DNA from: an uncultured Sphingomonadaceae bacterium
GTDB lineage: Bacteria > Pseudomonadota > Alphaproteobacteria > Sphingomonadales > Sphingomonadaceae
Length of the DNA stretch: 64,000 nt
NCBI GenBank assembly: GCA_947497085.1
Contig: CANMFE010000004.1
Coordinates: forward strand, 124,001-188,000
Reading direction: 5' to 3'
This document shows, piece by piece, positions 40,911-50,702 of the stretch. How positions within the stretch are numbered: position 1 is the first letter of the stretch; each line of letters starts with the position of its first letter. The notes below the pieces were generated by a model, which was not told the origin of the DNA, did not search any database, and saw nothing but the letters and a program-made list of their open reading frames with translations. Both the position numbers and the translations under genes were made by a program.

Positions 40911-41492
40911 TTATCCGCCATCCCATTCGGACAGCACATCATTAATCTCTGGCCTTGGCCGTTCCTCAAGAGGTTTTACAGGCGATCCGAGGTAGATAAA
41001 AGCGGCAATCCGTTCTGACGGTTTCCCGAAAAAATCACGCACGGTCGTGCTATAGGCCGGCCAGCCAGTGATCCAGCCGCCGACAAATCCGCGTACATGC
41101 GCAGCGTGCAATATGTTCATGCAGAATGCACCTGTGCTCAGTTCCTGTTCCCATGCGGGGATTTTGCTGCTTTCGCGGGGGCTGTGCAAAACGACCAGCA
41201 ACTCGGGCGCATGACGTGCAAAAATATCCATCGCCTCTAGCTCCAGCCTGCCGGCATCGGTTTTTTCCGCAAGGTAAGCCGCTTGCAGTTTTTCGGACAG
41301 ATGTGGACGCTGGCCGGATTTTACGTGCACGGCGCGCCAGGGGGCAAGCTTGCCATGGTCCGGGGTACGCAACGCATCGGCAACAATTTCGCGGAGCGTA
41401 GCGGAATCCGGTCCGGGTGCAATCATGTCCCGCGGGCGGCATGAACGGCGTGTGCTGATATAGGATGCGGCAGAAGTCAGGTCGTTGAACAT
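40911..41492 (-). CDS. Nitroreductase family protein
   Basis: A 193-residue FMN oxidoreductase. The opening ISTRRSCRPRDMIAPGPDSA binds FMN phosphate through arginine and serine, ALRTPDHGKLAPWRAVHV is the second conserved segment (YdjA-like P-D-H-G-K-L-x-P-W), and GGWITGWPAY and IYLGSP follow. YdjA-like nitroreductases use NAD(P)H; the natural substrate is unclear. I start at MFNDL (41492); an upstream extension of 23 residues is hydrophobic and not family-like. It may be co-transcribed with the GntR regulator. Confidence 0.9.
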   Translation of the reverse strand: MFNDLTSAASYISTRRSCRPRDMIAPGPDSATLREIVADALRTPDHGKLAPWRAVHVKSGQRPHLSEKLQAAYLAEKTDAGRLELEAMDIFARHAPELLVVLHSPRESSKIPAWEQELSTGAFCMNILHAAHVRGFVGGWITGWPAYSTTVRDFFGKPSERIAAFIYLGSPVKPLEERPRPEINDVLSEWDGG

Positions 41493-41635
41493 GCAAAACC
41501 ATGTAGGGATTATGCGGGAAAATCGCCATAAATTTATAACAATTGAAACAATCTTCTTCACACGGGCAATTTTTTGGCTACTGTGCGGGAATCGAAATGC
41601 CCGTAAGCGGCATGTGTGGGGGAGATGTATTCTCC

Positions 41636-41653
41636 GTAAATTACTGAATTTAC
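41636..41653 (+). promoter_or_regulatory. Perfect inverted repeat upstream of the peptide transporter gene
   Basis: GTAAATT-ACTG-AATTTAC, 7-bp arms with a four-base spacer, about 43 bases before the transporter ATG. A second near copy of the right arm (TTTACC) follows at 41661. It could be an operator or a leader hairpin. Confidence 0.4.
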
Positions 41654-41695
41654 CCGTTATTTACCGGGTTCGAGAATATCTGAAGGTATGAATCT

Positions 41696-43336
41696 ATGAC
41701 TTTTGAGCTAGTGCTTTTCTATGGTGCGGTGGTTGTTCTGGCCGCATTCCTGCTTGGCGGCCTGTACGTCGTCACGCGTCCGCAACCTGAATTTGCGGGA
41801 CATCCCAAAGGGTTATTTGTCCTGTTCCTTGCCGAAATGTGGGAACGTTTTTCCTATTATGGCATGCGTGCATTGCTGATTTTCTATCTCGTCCAACACT
41901 GGATGTTCTCTGATAGTGAAGCCAGCGTTGTATATGGCGCATATACCGCTCTGGTGTATATCACACCGGTTGTTGGCGGTTATCTGGCCGACAAATATCT
42001 GGGACAACGCAAAGCGGTGCTATTCGGCGCTGTTCTGCTGACACTGGGTCACTTTTTCATGGCATTTGAAGGCAGTGGCGGCCAATCGGACCCGATCATC
42101 AATGTTTTCTGGCTGGCTCTCGCACTTATTATTGTCGGTTCGGGTTTCCTGAAAGCCAATATTTCGGTCATTGTCGGACAGCTTTATTCGCGTACGGATA
42201 TCCGCCGCGACCCGGCTTATACGATTTTCTACATGGGCATTAATGTGGGCGCAGCGACTGCTTCCATCATCTGTGGTTATCTGGGCCAGACCTATGGCTG
42301 GCAATATGGCTTTGGCCTTGCAGGCCTGGGCATGTTGATTGGTTTGTTGTTCTTTGTATTCGGCAAACCTCTGCTGATGGGCAAAGGGGAACCATCCAAT
42401 CCGCAATATCTCAAGGAAACCGTTGGCGGCTTCAAGCGCGAATGGCTGTTCTATGGCGTGGGCCTGTTGATGGTTGCCATCTGCTGGACCCTTGTCCAGT
42501 ATCAGCAGCTTGTCGGCTATCTGCTAGGCGGCTTTGGCGCAATTCTCGTAGGTTATGTCCTGGTTACCGCCGTGACCAAGTTGAAGCCGGAAGAGCGTGA
42601 CCGTATTTTTGCGGCTATGTTCCTGATCTTTGTCTCGATTGTCTTCTGGGCATTGTTCGAACAGGCAGGTTCCAGCCTCAACCTGTTTACTGACCGGCAT
42701 GTAGACCGCGCAGGCGTGGAAGCTTCCATGTTCCAGTCGATCAACGCGATCTACATTATCCTGCTGGCACCTGTTTTCGCCATGATCTGGCAGTTTCTTG
42801 GTCAGCGCGGGGCGGAACCGTCTGCACCGATGAAGTTCGGTCTGGGCGTGGTGCAGGTTGGTCTTGGCTTCCTGGTACTGGTTTGGGGCGCACGTTCAGT
42901 GGGTATTGATATTCCGACACCGGTTATTTTTATCTTCCTGATCTACCTGCTTCACACGACCGGTGAGCTTTGCCTCAGCCCTGTGGGCCTTTCGGCCATG
43001 AATCGCCTGGCTCCCGCGCATATGGCGTCGCTCATCATGGGCACCTGGTTCTTTGCTTCGGCAACTGGCAACTTTGCCGCTGGCCTGATTGCATCGGCTA
43101 CAGGTGCAGAAGGTGTGGGCGAAGCCGCCGGTAAAGAAGTTGTGCTGGATGTCTACCAGACAGTCGGACTTTACGCTGTCGGTATAGGCGTGGTCGTGAT
43201 GGTCATCAGTCCGCTTATCAAGAAAATGATGCATCTTGATACACTGCAGGACGATACGGTTGATGACGACCTGCTTGGCCAGAGTGATATTGGTGAACCA
43301 CAGGCGGCGGGTATCCATCCTGCCACCCGTGACTGA
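41696..43336 (+). CDS. Proton-dependent oligopeptide transporter (POT/PTR family)
   Basis: A 546-residue MFS transporter with about 14 membrane segments. The signature EMWERFSYYGMRALLIFYL (ExxERFxYYG) and FYMGINVGAATASIICGYLG (PTR2 signature region) are clear, and FWALFEQAGSSLNLF is the helix-7 motif of the family. It imports di- and tripeptides with protons. An inverted repeat lies upstream. Two exported amidohydrolases follow, consistent with a peptide-use cluster. Confidence 0.95.
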   Translation: MTFELVLFYGAVVVLAAFLLGGLYVVTRPQPEFAGHPKGLFVLFLAEMWERFSYYGMRALLIFYLVQHWMFSDSEASVVYGAYTALVYITPVVGGYLADKYLGQRKAVLFGAVLLTLGHFFMAFEGSGGQSDPIINVFWLALALIIVGSGFLKANISVIVGQLYSRTDIRRDPAYTIFYMGINVGAATASIICGYLGQTYGWQYGFGLAGLGMLIGLLFFVFGKPLLMGKGEPSNPQYLKETVGGFKREWLFYGVGLLMVAICWTLVQYQQLVGYLLGGFGAILVGYVLVTAVTKLKPEERDRIFAAMFLIFVSIVFWALFEQAGSSLNLFTDRHVDRAGVEASMFQSINAIYIILLAPVFAMIWQFLGQRGAEPSAPMKFGLGVVQVGLGFLVLVWGARSVGIDIPTPVIFIFLIYLLHTTGELCLSPVGLSAMNRLAPAHMASLIMGTWFFASATGNFAAGLIASATGAEGVGEAAGKEVVLDVYQTVGLYAVGIGVVVMVISPLIKKMMHLDTLQDDTVDDDLLGQSDIGEPQAAGIHPATRD

Positions 43337-43376
43337 TCCGGCACGATAGGGAAAATACAACTATAGGGGAAACCGT

Positions 43377-44795
43377 ATGCGCATAGCTTTGTTGGTACCA
43401 TTGCTCTCGATTGCAATGGTGGGATGTGCTGCCAGCTCTTCGGACAATGAGGTCCAGAGCAGTAGTGTGGAAACCGGCAAAAAAGAGCGTATACGGTTTT
43501 CTGATAATCCCTATCCTTCGACCTACAAACCCTATCCGTCCACCGCGACTGTTATAACCGGCGCCACCGTTTATGACGGGGAAGGCGGACGTATTGATGG
43601 CGGCGTGGTGTTCCTGTCAGGTGGGAAAATCGTCTCGGTTGGCGGACCGGATACGGCCATCCCCGGCGACGCGACAGTGCTTGACGGCACAGGCAAATAT
43701 ATAACGCCGGGCATCATTGATGTGCACAGCCATCTGGGCAACTATCCGTCTCCTTCCGTGGATGCGGTATCCGACGGCAATGAAGTGACAGGACCTGTCA
43801 CGCCTGATGTATGGGCAGAGCACGGCGTATGGCCGCAGGACCCGGGGTTCAGCCGCGCGCTGGCCAATGGCGGCGTGACGTCATTGCAGATACTTCCCGG
43901 CTCGGCCAACCTGTTTGGCGGGCGTTCGGTAACGCTGAAAAACGTGCCTGCGCGCACTACGCAGGCGATGAAATTTCCCGATGCGCCCTATGGCCTGAAA
44001 ATGGCGTGCGGTGAAAATCCGAAACGGGTCTATGGCTCACGGCGGCAAAAACCGGGCAGCCGGATGGGCAATCTGGCGCTCAACCGACAGACCTGGGCCA
44101 AGGCAGTGGAATATAAGCGCCGCTGGGATAAATATGCCGATGAGGGGGGCAGCGCGCCCGCACGCAATATCGGCATGGACACGCTGAAAGCGGCGCTTGA
44201 AGGCAAGATCAAGATCCACAACCACTGTTACCGTGCCGATGAAATGGCGACGGTGATCGATATGGCCAAGGAATTTGGCTATACGGTTTCCGCATTTCAT
44301 CATGCGGTTGAAAGTTACAAGATTGCTGACCTGCTGCGCGACAATGGCATTTGTTCGGCGATGTGGGCGGACTGGTGGGGCTTTAAGCTGGAGGCCTATG
44401 ACGGGATTCCGGAAAACGCGGCATTGGTCGAAAATGCCGGAGCCTGTGCCATTATCCATAGCGATGATGAGGACCAGATACAAAGGCTCAATCAGGAAGC
44501 GGCGAAAGCGCTCGCCGATGGCCGCCGTATGGGGCTGGATATCAGCGATGCCACAGCCATTCAGTGGATCACCTATAATGCCGCGAAAGCGCTGGGTATC
44601 GAAGAGCGCACCGGCAGCCTGAAAGCTGGCAAGATGGCGGATGTCGTACTGTGGAACGGCAATCCCTTAAGCGTCTATTCGCGTCCTGAAAAAGTCTGGG
44701 TGGATGGCGCATTGCTTTACGATGCGAACGATCCGGTGCGCCGTCCGGTGAGCGATTTTGAATTGGGTCAGCCAGGTGAAGGAGATGTGAAATGA
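43377..44795 (+). CDS. Exported amidohydrolase family protein with intact metal site
   Basis: A 472-residue protein with a lipoprotein-like signal (AMVGC, residues 13-17). TPGIIDVHSHLG carries the HxH metal motif near residues 116-118, IHNHCYRADEMA and FHHAVESYKIA the later histidines, and IIHSDDEDQIQRLN the catalytic aspartate. The end (GSLKAGKMADVVLWNGNPL) is the typical composite beta-domain of imidazolonepropionase/prolidase-type amidohydrolases. Some of these are Xaa-Pro dipeptidases, which would match the transporter upstream. The last four bases overlap the next gene (ATGA). Confidence 0.9.
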   Translation: MRIALLVPLLSIAMVGCAASSSDNEVQSSSVETGKKERIRFSDNPYPSTYKPYPSTATVITGATVYDGEGGRIDGGVVFLSGGKIVSVGGPDTAIPGDATVLDGTGKYITPGIIDVHSHLGNYPSPSVDAVSDGNEVTGPVTPDVWAEHGVWPQDPGFSRALANGGVTSLQILPGSANLFGGRSVTLKNVPARTTQAMKFPDAPYGLKMACGENPKRVYGSRRQKPGSRMGNLALNRQTWAKAVEYKRRWDKYADEGGSAPARNIGMDTLKAALEGKIKIHNHCYRADEMATVIDMAKEFGYTVSAFHHAVESYKIADLLRDNGICSAMWADWWGFKLEAYDGIPENAALVENAGACAIIHSDDEDQIQRLNQEAAKALADGRRMGLDISDATAIQWITYNAAKALGIEERTGSLKAGKMADVVLWNGNPLSVYSRPEKVWVDGALLYDANDPVRRPVSDFELGQPGEGDVK

Positions 44796-46078
44796 AGAAA
44801 TATCTTCTCGCCACATTGGCACTGATGGCCGCACCCGCATCTGCCGAAACCGTGGCTATAACAGGCGGCAAAGTCGTGATTGGCGATGGCAGTGCACCCA
44901 TAGAAAATGGTACGGTTGTACTGCGCGATGGCAAGGTGGTTGCGGCCGGCAGCGGTGTGTCCATACCCGCAGATGCGCGCACGGTGGATGCAACGGGCCG
45001 CTGGGTGACACCGGGTATTTTCGCAGGTTTTAGCCGGGTGGGACTGAGCGAAATTGGCGGAGTCAGCCAAACCAACGATACCAGCGGCGGCAGCTCGGCC
45101 TATAACGCGTCGATTGATGTCGTTCCGGCGATCAATCCGAAAGCGTCAGCGATCGCTGTCAACCGCACGGCAGGCGTGACCCGCGCCGTCGTGGCTCCTT
45201 CGACAGGACAGAATATCTTTGCCGGTTTCGGAGCGATAATCGACCTGGGACAGGATTATGAGGCTGTGACCAAAGCGCGCGCCTTTCAATTTGTAGAATT
45301 TGGCGAAAGCGGTGCTGCCGAGGCAGGCGGCAGCCGCAGCGCCCTTTATGCCGAATTCCGCTCCATGCTTGCCGAAGCGGCGCGTTACGCGCGTGCGCCG
45401 GCCTCTTATGATTCCGATATTCTCACACGCTCCGACGCAAAGGCGCTGCAGGATGTGATAAATGGCCGTGTCCGGCTTATCGTGCATGTCGAACGCGCGT
45501 CGGACATATTACAGCTTATCAAGCTGGGCCGTGAATATCCGCGAATCAAGCTGGTGATGGCGGGGGTAAGCGAGGGTTGGCTGGTGGCTGACAAGATAGC
45601 AGCATCGGGTATTCCGGTAATTGCATCTGCGCTTAATGACCTGCCGGAATCGTTTGAAAGCATTGCAGCGACACAGTCCAATATCGGCCGCATGAAACGT
45701 GCCGGAGTCAATGTCGCCATCGGCATGATTAATGACTGGGACCAGACACAGCTGCGCTATTCCACGCAATATGCAGGCAATCTGGTGGCGATTGGCAAGA
45801 TTCCCGGCGCTAGCGGCCTGAGCTGGGATGAGGCATTTGCCGCCATCACGTCAGGCCCGGCCAAAACCCTGGGAATTGATGGCCGTATCGGGTCGCTCAG
45901 GCCCGGCAGGGTGGGCGATGTGGTAATATGGGACGGGGACCCGCTTGAGCTGTCTTCAGCACCTGTCATGGTGATGATTGACGGTGTGCAGCAATCGCTC
46001 GACAATCGGCAGGCACGTCTGCGTGAACGATATCGCACCCCACAAGAAGGCGCACTGCCAAAAGCCTATGAAAGGTAG
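44792..46078 (+). CDS. Exported amidohydrolase-like protein lacking the HxH metal motif
   Basis: A 428-residue paralogue with a Sec signal (ALMAAPASA, cleavage near residue 19). The composite domain at both ends is conserved (TVDATGRWVTPGIFAG; IGSLRPGRVGDVVIWDGDPL), but where the family has HxH this protein reads TPGIFAGFSRVG, with no histidine. VHVERASDIL retains a single histidine in the barrel. It may have a different metal site or be a non-catalytic partner of the preceding amidohydrolase, with which it overlaps by four bases. Pairs of this kind are frequent in sphingomonads, and their function is not settled. Confidence 0.88.
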   Translation: MKKYLLATLALMAAPASAETVAITGGKVVIGDGSAPIENGTVVLRDGKVVAAGSGVSIPADARTVDATGRWVTPGIFAGFSRVGLSEIGGVSQTNDTSGGSSAYNASIDVVPAINPKASAIAVNRTAGVTRAVVAPSTGQNIFAGFGAIIDLGQDYEAVTKARAFQFVEFGESGAAEAGGSRSALYAEFRSMLAEAARYARAPASYDSDILTRSDAKALQDVINGRVRLIVHVERASDILQLIKLGREYPRIKLVMAGVSEGWLVADKIAASGIPVIASALNDLPESFESIAATQSNIGRMKRAGVNVAIGMINDWDQTQLRYSTQYAGNLVAIGKIPGASGLSWDEAFAAITSGPAKTLGIDGRIGSLRPGRVGDVVIWDGDPLELSSAPVMVMIDGVQQSLDNRQARLRERYRTPQEGALPKAYER

Positions 46079-46109
46079 TTCAGGCATCGCAGTCAAGGAG
46101 ACGTAAGTT

Positions 46110-46784
46110 ATGGACCCGGTTATTGCCCTGCTGCTTGCCTGTACAGGCTTTATCGCAAGCCATTTCATCATGTCACACCCTATGCGTGATGGCCTTGTGG
46201 CACGCTTTGGCACAGGCGGTTTTCTAGGGCTGTATTCACTGGTTGCCGCAATATTTCTGGGCCTGATGATCTGGGCCTATATGTCCGTAGAGCCAAGCGC
46301 GCCTTACTGGAGCGCAGGGCGCGGTATATGGGACAGCGCGACGCTGATCATGCTGGTGGCGTCCATTCTTTATGTTGGTTCGAATATCCGCAATCCTGCA
46401 CTTCCAAACCCGAAAGCGGGCATTGCAGAGATTCCACCGCCGCATGGTGTATTTCGTATCACGCGCCATCCGATGATGTGGTCATTCGCGCTTTGGGCAC
46501 TGGTACACATCATGATTGCGCCCCGGATCGACAATTTCATCCTGATGGGCAGCATCATCTTTCTCGCGCTGGTCGGTGCGCATATGCAGGACCGCAAGAA
46601 GGAACGGCTATTGGGCGATACATGGCGGCAGTGGAAATCGGCGACCAGTTTTGTGCCCTTTGGCAAAGGCCTGGCCATGCCGGGCTGGATAGCTTTTGCA
46701 GGCGGCGTGGCGCTCTGGCTGCTCGCGACGTGGCTGCATGCCCCACTCGGCGCGCCTGAAGCGGGTATATGGGCGTGGTTCTAG
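46110..46784 (+). CDS. NnrU family membrane protein
   Basis: A 224-residue protein with about six membrane helices. LACTGFIASHFIMSHPMRDGL, GLYSLVAAIFLGLMIWAY, RITRHPMMWSFALWALVHI and GAHMQDRKKERLLGDTWRQW fit the NnrU family (PF07298). NnrU is near nitric oxide or nitrite reduction genes in denitrifiers, but relatives are widespread without denitrification; no such genes are here. The PMM-W and H-x-x-D-R-K patterns recall the isoprenylcysteine methyltransferase fold. It converges with the aldo/keto reductase with a six-base gap. Confidence 0.88.
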   Translation: MDPVIALLLACTGFIASHFIMSHPMRDGLVARFGTGGFLGLYSLVAAIFLGLMIWAYMSVEPSAPYWSAGRGIWDSATLIMLVASILYVGSNIRNPALPNPKAGIAEIPPPHGVFRITRHPMMWSFALWALVHIMIAPRIDNFILMGSIIFLALVGAHMQDRKKERLLGDTWRQWKSATSFVPFGKGLAMPGWIAFAGGVALWLLATWLHAPLGAPEAGIWAWF

Positions 46785-46790
46785 GCGCCC

Positions 46791-47783
46791 TTACAGCCGC
46801 ACCATTTTCATCATTTCGTCGCCATAGCGTTTGCCCGCGGTACCGCCAACCGGAGCCGCCTTGTCCAGTGCTTCCAGCTCGTCGCTTGTAAGCGTGATGT
46901 CTACAGCGGCCATGCTGTCCTCCAGCGTCGCCCGCCGTTTGCTACCCGGGATAGGCACAATATTGTCACCCTGCGCCAAGAGCCATGCGAGTGCGATCTG
47001 TGCGGGTGAACGACCATGTGCGCCGGCAATGGTGCTGACCATCTCGACCATTTTAAGATTCTGGTCAAAATTCTCCTCGCTATAACGCGGGTCACGGCGG
47101 CGATAATCATCCTCGGGCAGGTCATCGCGTGACTTAATCTGGCCGGTCAGGAAACCGCGGCCCAGCGGGCTATAGGGTACGAAACCTATGTCCAGTTTGT
47201 CGCAGAGCGGCAGGATTTCCTCTTCCACGCCCCGTTCCCAAAGCGAATACTCACTTTGCAATGCGGTAATCGGGTGCTCCTTGTGCGCGGCCATTATTGT
47301 ATCCACACCGGCTTCGGACAGGCCCAGAAAGCGGACCTTGCCTTCCTCCACCAGGCGGCCCATTTCGCCCACGGTTTCCGTGATCGGCACATCAGGGTCG
47401 ACGCGGTGCTGATAGAACAGATCAATGGTATCAATACCGAGCCTTTGCAGCGATCCTTCGCAGGCGCGGCGGACATTGGCCGGGGTGGAGTCCACACCGT
47501 GAAATCCGTTCTCGTCAAATTTAAACCCGAATTTAGTAGCAATTATCAGGCGGTTGCGCCTGTCCTTGATACCGCGCGCAAGCAGTTCCTCATTCTTGTG
47601 CGGGCCATAGACTTCGGCCGTGTCAAAAAATGTGACGCCCAGCTCTATGGCGCGGTCTATAGTGGCGAGCGATTCCTGCACATCGGCCGTGCCATACATT
47701 GCACTGCCAATGCCTGCCATCGGCATGCAGCCAAGGCCAAGGGCGGATACTTCAAGGTCATTTCCAAGGGTGCGATACTTCAT
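46791..47783 (-). CDS. Aldo/keto reductase
   Basis: A 330-residue NADPH-dependent oxidoreductase. The tetrad is visible as FFDTAEVYG (Asp and Tyr), IATKFGF (Lys) and LFYQHRVDP (His). LGLGCMPMAG is the family opening and PIPGSKRRATLEDSMAAV the cofactor-binding end, as in the AKR13 group that includes YajO-like and pyridoxal-reductase-like enzymes. The substrate is unknown. It overlaps the upstream AGCS symporter gene by four bases (ATGA), so both are made from one transcript. Confidence 0.92.
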   Translation of the reverse strand: MKYRTLGNDLEVSALGLGCMPMAGIGSAMYGTADVQESLATIDRAIELGVTFFDTAEVYGPHKNEELLARGIKDRRNRLIIATKFGFKFDENGFHGVDSTPANVRRACEGSLQRLGIDTIDLFYQHRVDPDVPITETVGEMGRLVEEGKVRFLGLSEAGVDTIMAAHKEHPITALQSEYSLWERGVEEEILPLCDKLDIGFVPYSPLGRGFLTGQIKSRDDLPEDDYRRRDPRYSEENFDQNLKMVEMVSTIAGAHGRSPAQIALAWLLAQGDNIVPIPGSKRRATLEDSMAAVDITLTSDELEALDKAAPVGGTAGKRYGDEMMKMVRL

Positions 47784-49228
47784 AAGCCAGTGTCCCTTTG
47801 TATCTGCGGAATTTTATTGTCCGGTCCAGCAAGCGGAATTTCGCCGCGCGCGCTGCGGCCCATATAGTCCAGCAGGTCGCGGCGCAGTTCGGGTGCAAAC
47901 AGGTATAGCGCAAGCACATTGGGTATGGCCATCAGGAAAAAAGCGCTGTCAATCAAGTCGAAAACGCTGCTTTTATCGAGCAGGGCAGCAATGGGCAGTA
48001 CAAAAATATAGGCAAGCTTATAGCCCAGAGAACGCCATTTCCCCTGACCGAACATATATTCAAACCCCTGCAGGCCGTAAAATCCCCATGCGCACAATGT
48101 GCTATGTGCAAATAGCAGTACGGCGAGGGTCAGCAGCCACGGGAACCAGCTCGATATCTGGGCAAAGGCGGCGACCGTGATGCTGATATCGCCTTCCGGT
48201 ACCTGCCATGTGCCCGCCAGCACGATGGCAATCGCGCCCAGCGAACAGACCACCACCGTATCGATAAATGGCTCCAGCAAGGCCACAAGCCCTTCGGAAG
48301 CGGGTTCATGGGTGCGCGCCTGTGTATGTGCGACAACGGCTGAGCCAACGCCCGCCTCTGATGAATAGACCGCCCGCTGCATGCCGACGATAAATGCACC
48401 GATCATGCCGCCTGCCACTGCGTCTCCCGAAAAAGCGTCGCTGACAATCAGGGCAATGGCACCTGGCACTTCGGAAAAGTTTACGGCGATGATAATCAGC
48501 ACGCCGGTGAGATAGATCAGCGCCATGAACGGGACGAGGATTGATGTCACCCGGCCAAGACGCTTGACCCCGCCAATTACCACCAGGCCGACGAAAAAGG
48601 CCATGACAAGACCAAAGATCAGTTTGTTGTTGAAACTGTTTTCAATCCCGCTCGTGGAAACCAGTGCGGACAGGCTCTGGTTAACCTGCACCATGGGGAT
48701 GGCGCCGACGAATAGCAGTACGGCATAAATACCGCCAAGCACCAACCCAAGTTTCGCCATACCTTTGGCGCGAAAGCCGTTCTTCAGGCTGTACATTGGT
48801 CCGCCGCGCACCGTGCCATCGGCATCAACCTCACGATATTTCAGGCCCAGCGTGACCTCTGCGCATTTCAGTGTCATCGCAAAGAAACCGATGATGAACA
48901 TCCAGAATGCGGCACCCGGCCCGCCACTGGCAATAGCAACCGCGACACCCGCAATATTGCCAAGGCCCACCGTACCCGATAATGCAGTGGTCAGCGCGGA
49001 AAATTGCGAGATATGCCCTGGTGCTTCGGGATCGTCATATCGCCCGCGCAGCACACGAAATGCGGTTGGCATGGCGGTGAGGTTGATAAAGCCGAACCAG
49101 ATCGTGAAAATCACCATTGGTATGGCAAGCCACAGCACCACCCATGGAATTTCGCTCCCGAAAAACGGAACCTTCATGAACACTGTGCTGTTCAGCCAGC
49201 TAATTGCATCTGTCAGGTAATCTATCAT
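47780..49228 (-). CDS. Alanine/glycine:cation symporter (AGCS family)
   Basis: A 482-residue membrane transporter with about 11 helices that imports small amino acids with sodium or protons. TALSGTVGLGNIAGVAVAIA is the AGCS signature, and VYSSEAGVGSAVVAHTQART and FALAYIF-type late helices agree. I start at MIDYLTDAISWLN (49228); the longer frame runs 78 codons upstream through the promoter region shared with glmM. Together with the peptide transporter and amidohydrolases it suggests amino-acid scavenging. Three GCATGACAG repeats lie directly upstream. Confidence 0.93.
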   Translation of the reverse strand: MIDYLTDAISWLNSTVFMKVPFFGSEIPWVVLWLAIPMVIFTIWFGFINLTAMPTAFRVLRGRYDDPEAPGHISQFSALTTALSGTVGLGNIAGVAVAIASGGPGAAFWMFIIGFFAMTLKCAEVTLGLKYREVDADGTVRGGPMYSLKNGFRAKGMAKLGLVLGGIYAVLLFVGAIPMVQVNQSLSALVSTSGIENSFNNKLIFGLVMAFFVGLVVIGGVKRLGRVTSILVPFMALIYLTGVLIIIAVNFSEVPGAIALIVSDAFSGDAVAGGMIGAFIVGMQRAVYSSEAGVGSAVVAHTQARTHEPASEGLVALLEPFIDTVVVCSLGAIAIVLAGTWQVPEGDISITVAAFAQISSWFPWLLTLAVLLFAHSTLCAWGFYGLQGFEYMFGQGKWRSLGYKLAYIFVLPIAALLDKSSVFDLIDSAFFLMAIPNVLALYLFAPELRRDLLDYMGRSARGEIPLAGPDNKIPQIQRDTGL

Positions 49229-49252
49229 CCCACCAACTCTGGCATGTTCCGG

Positions 49253-49327
49253 GCATGACAGGAAGTAAATATTTACGCCCACTGCCTCACCGCCCTTGCA
49301 TGACAGCGGGCTTTGCGTGCATGACAG
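49253..49327. repeat. Three direct GCATGACAG repeats in the AGCS/glmM divergent promoter region
   Basis: The nonamer GCATGACAG occurs at 49253-49261, 49298-49306 and 49319-49327, all on the plus strand. A 12-base palindrome GTAAATATTTAC lies between copies one and two at 49265-49276. The whole region between the two divergent genes is 133 bases, so these sites fill it and may be regulator-binding sites. Confidence 0.6.
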
Positions 49328-49361
49328 GGCGTAAGAAATAAACAGTGCGGGCGAACCATTT

Positions 49362-50702
49362 ATGCAGAGAAAATTTTTTGGCACGGACGGTATCCGGGGG
49401 CGTACCAATAAAGGCAATATGACCGCAGCTACTGCGATGAAAGTAGGGCAGGCTGCCGGCACCTATTTCCTACGCGGTGACCATCGCCACCGTGTGGTGA
49501 TTGGCAAGGACACGCGGCTTTCCGGTTATATGATGGAATCCGCGCTTGTGGCCGGGTTTACCAGTGTCGGCATGGACGTCGTTCTGCTGGGTCCGATGCC
49601 AACCCCGGCTGTGGCGATGCTGACGCGTGAAATGCGTGCTGACCTGGGCGTCATGATATCCGCCAGCCATAACCCCTTTGAGGATAACGGCATCAAGCTG
49701 TTTGGCCCCGATGGCTTTAAGCTGTCCGACGATGATGAGGCCGCGATTGAAGCACTGCTTGAGCAGGATATCGCGCTAGCGGATGCGCCTGAAGTGGGGC
49801 GCGCACGGCGGATAGACGATGCGATGGGCCGCTACATTCATGATGTAAAAGGTTCGCTGCCCGACCATATCCGGCTGGATGGTCTGCATATCGTCATCGA
49901 TTGTGCACATGGTGCGGCTTACAAGATAACTCCGGCGGCGCTTTGGGAACTGGGTGCAAAAGTGACGGCCATCGGCGTTAAGCCCAATGGCCGCAATATT
50001 AACGATGGTGTAGGGTCTACACATACCGAAGAGCTGCAAAAACGCGTTGTGGAGGAGGGCGCCGATATCGGCATCGCGCTGGATGGCGATGCGGACCGGC
50101 TGATTGTTGTCGATGAAAAAGGCAAGGTTGTGGATGGTGACCAGATCATGGCGCTGATTGGCACGGAATGGAACCGGCATGGCGTGCTAAGCGGCGGCGG
50201 TGTAGTAGCCACCGTTATGTCGAACCTGGGACTGGAACGCTACCTGCAGGGGCAGGGGCTCAAGCTGGTCCGTACCAAGGTGGGCGACCGCCACGTGCTC
50301 GAAGCCATGCGCAAGGGCGGCTATAATGTCGGCGGAGAGCAGTCAGGTCATATGATCCTGATTGACCATGCAACAACGGGTGACGGCACGATGGCGGCGC
50401 TACAGGTGCTGGCGGCGCTGGTGGAAAGCGGCAAACCGGCCAGTCAGCTGCTGCGCCTGTTCGATCCGGTTCCGCAGCTTCTTAAAAACGTGCGTTTTTC
50501 GGGAGGCAAGCCGCTGGAGGATGCTGAGGTACAGGCAGTGATTGCCGAAGCTGAAAAAGAACTGGAAGGGTGCGGCCGTCTGGTTATCCGTCCGTCAGGA
50601 ACAGAACCGGTCATCCGTGTGATGGCCGAAGGCGATGATGCTGCACAGGTTGAACAGATTGTCGATCGGATATGCGCCAAAGTGGCGGAGGTTGCTGAAT
50701 AA
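49362..50702 (+). CDS. glmM: Phosphoglucosamine mutase
   Basis: A 446-residue enzyme that converts glucosamine-6-phosphate to glucosamine-1-phosphate for peptidoglycan and [15 protein letters not shown] opens the protein, the phosphoserine loop [18 protein letters not shown] has the active serine near residue 101, DGDADR binds magnesium and [12 protein letters not shown] binds the sugar phosphate. Length is normal. The stop overlaps the start of the DUF1272 gene by one base (TAATG), beginning a four-gene run. Confidence 0.98.
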   Translation: MQRKFFGTDGIRGRTNKGNMTAATAMKVGQAAGTYFLRGDHRHRVVIGKDTRLSGYMMESALVAGFTSVGMDVVLLGPMPTPAVAMLTREMRADLGVMISASHNPFEDNGIKLFGPDGFKLSDDDEAAIEALLEQDIALADAPEVGRARRIDDAMGRYIHDVKGSLPDHIRLDGLHIVIDCAHGAAYKITPAALWELGAKVTAIGVKPNGRNINDGVGSTHTEELQKRVVEEGADIGIALDGDADRLIVVDEKGKVVDGDQIMALIGTEWNRHGVLSGGGVVATVMSNLGLERYLQGQGLKLVRTKVGDRHVLEAMRKGGYNVGGEQSGHMILIDHATTGDGTMAALQVLAALVESGKPASQLLRLFDPVPQLLKNVRFSGGKPLEDAEVQAVIAEAEKELEGCGRLVIRPSGTEPVIRVMAEGDDAAQVEQIVDRICAKVAEVAE

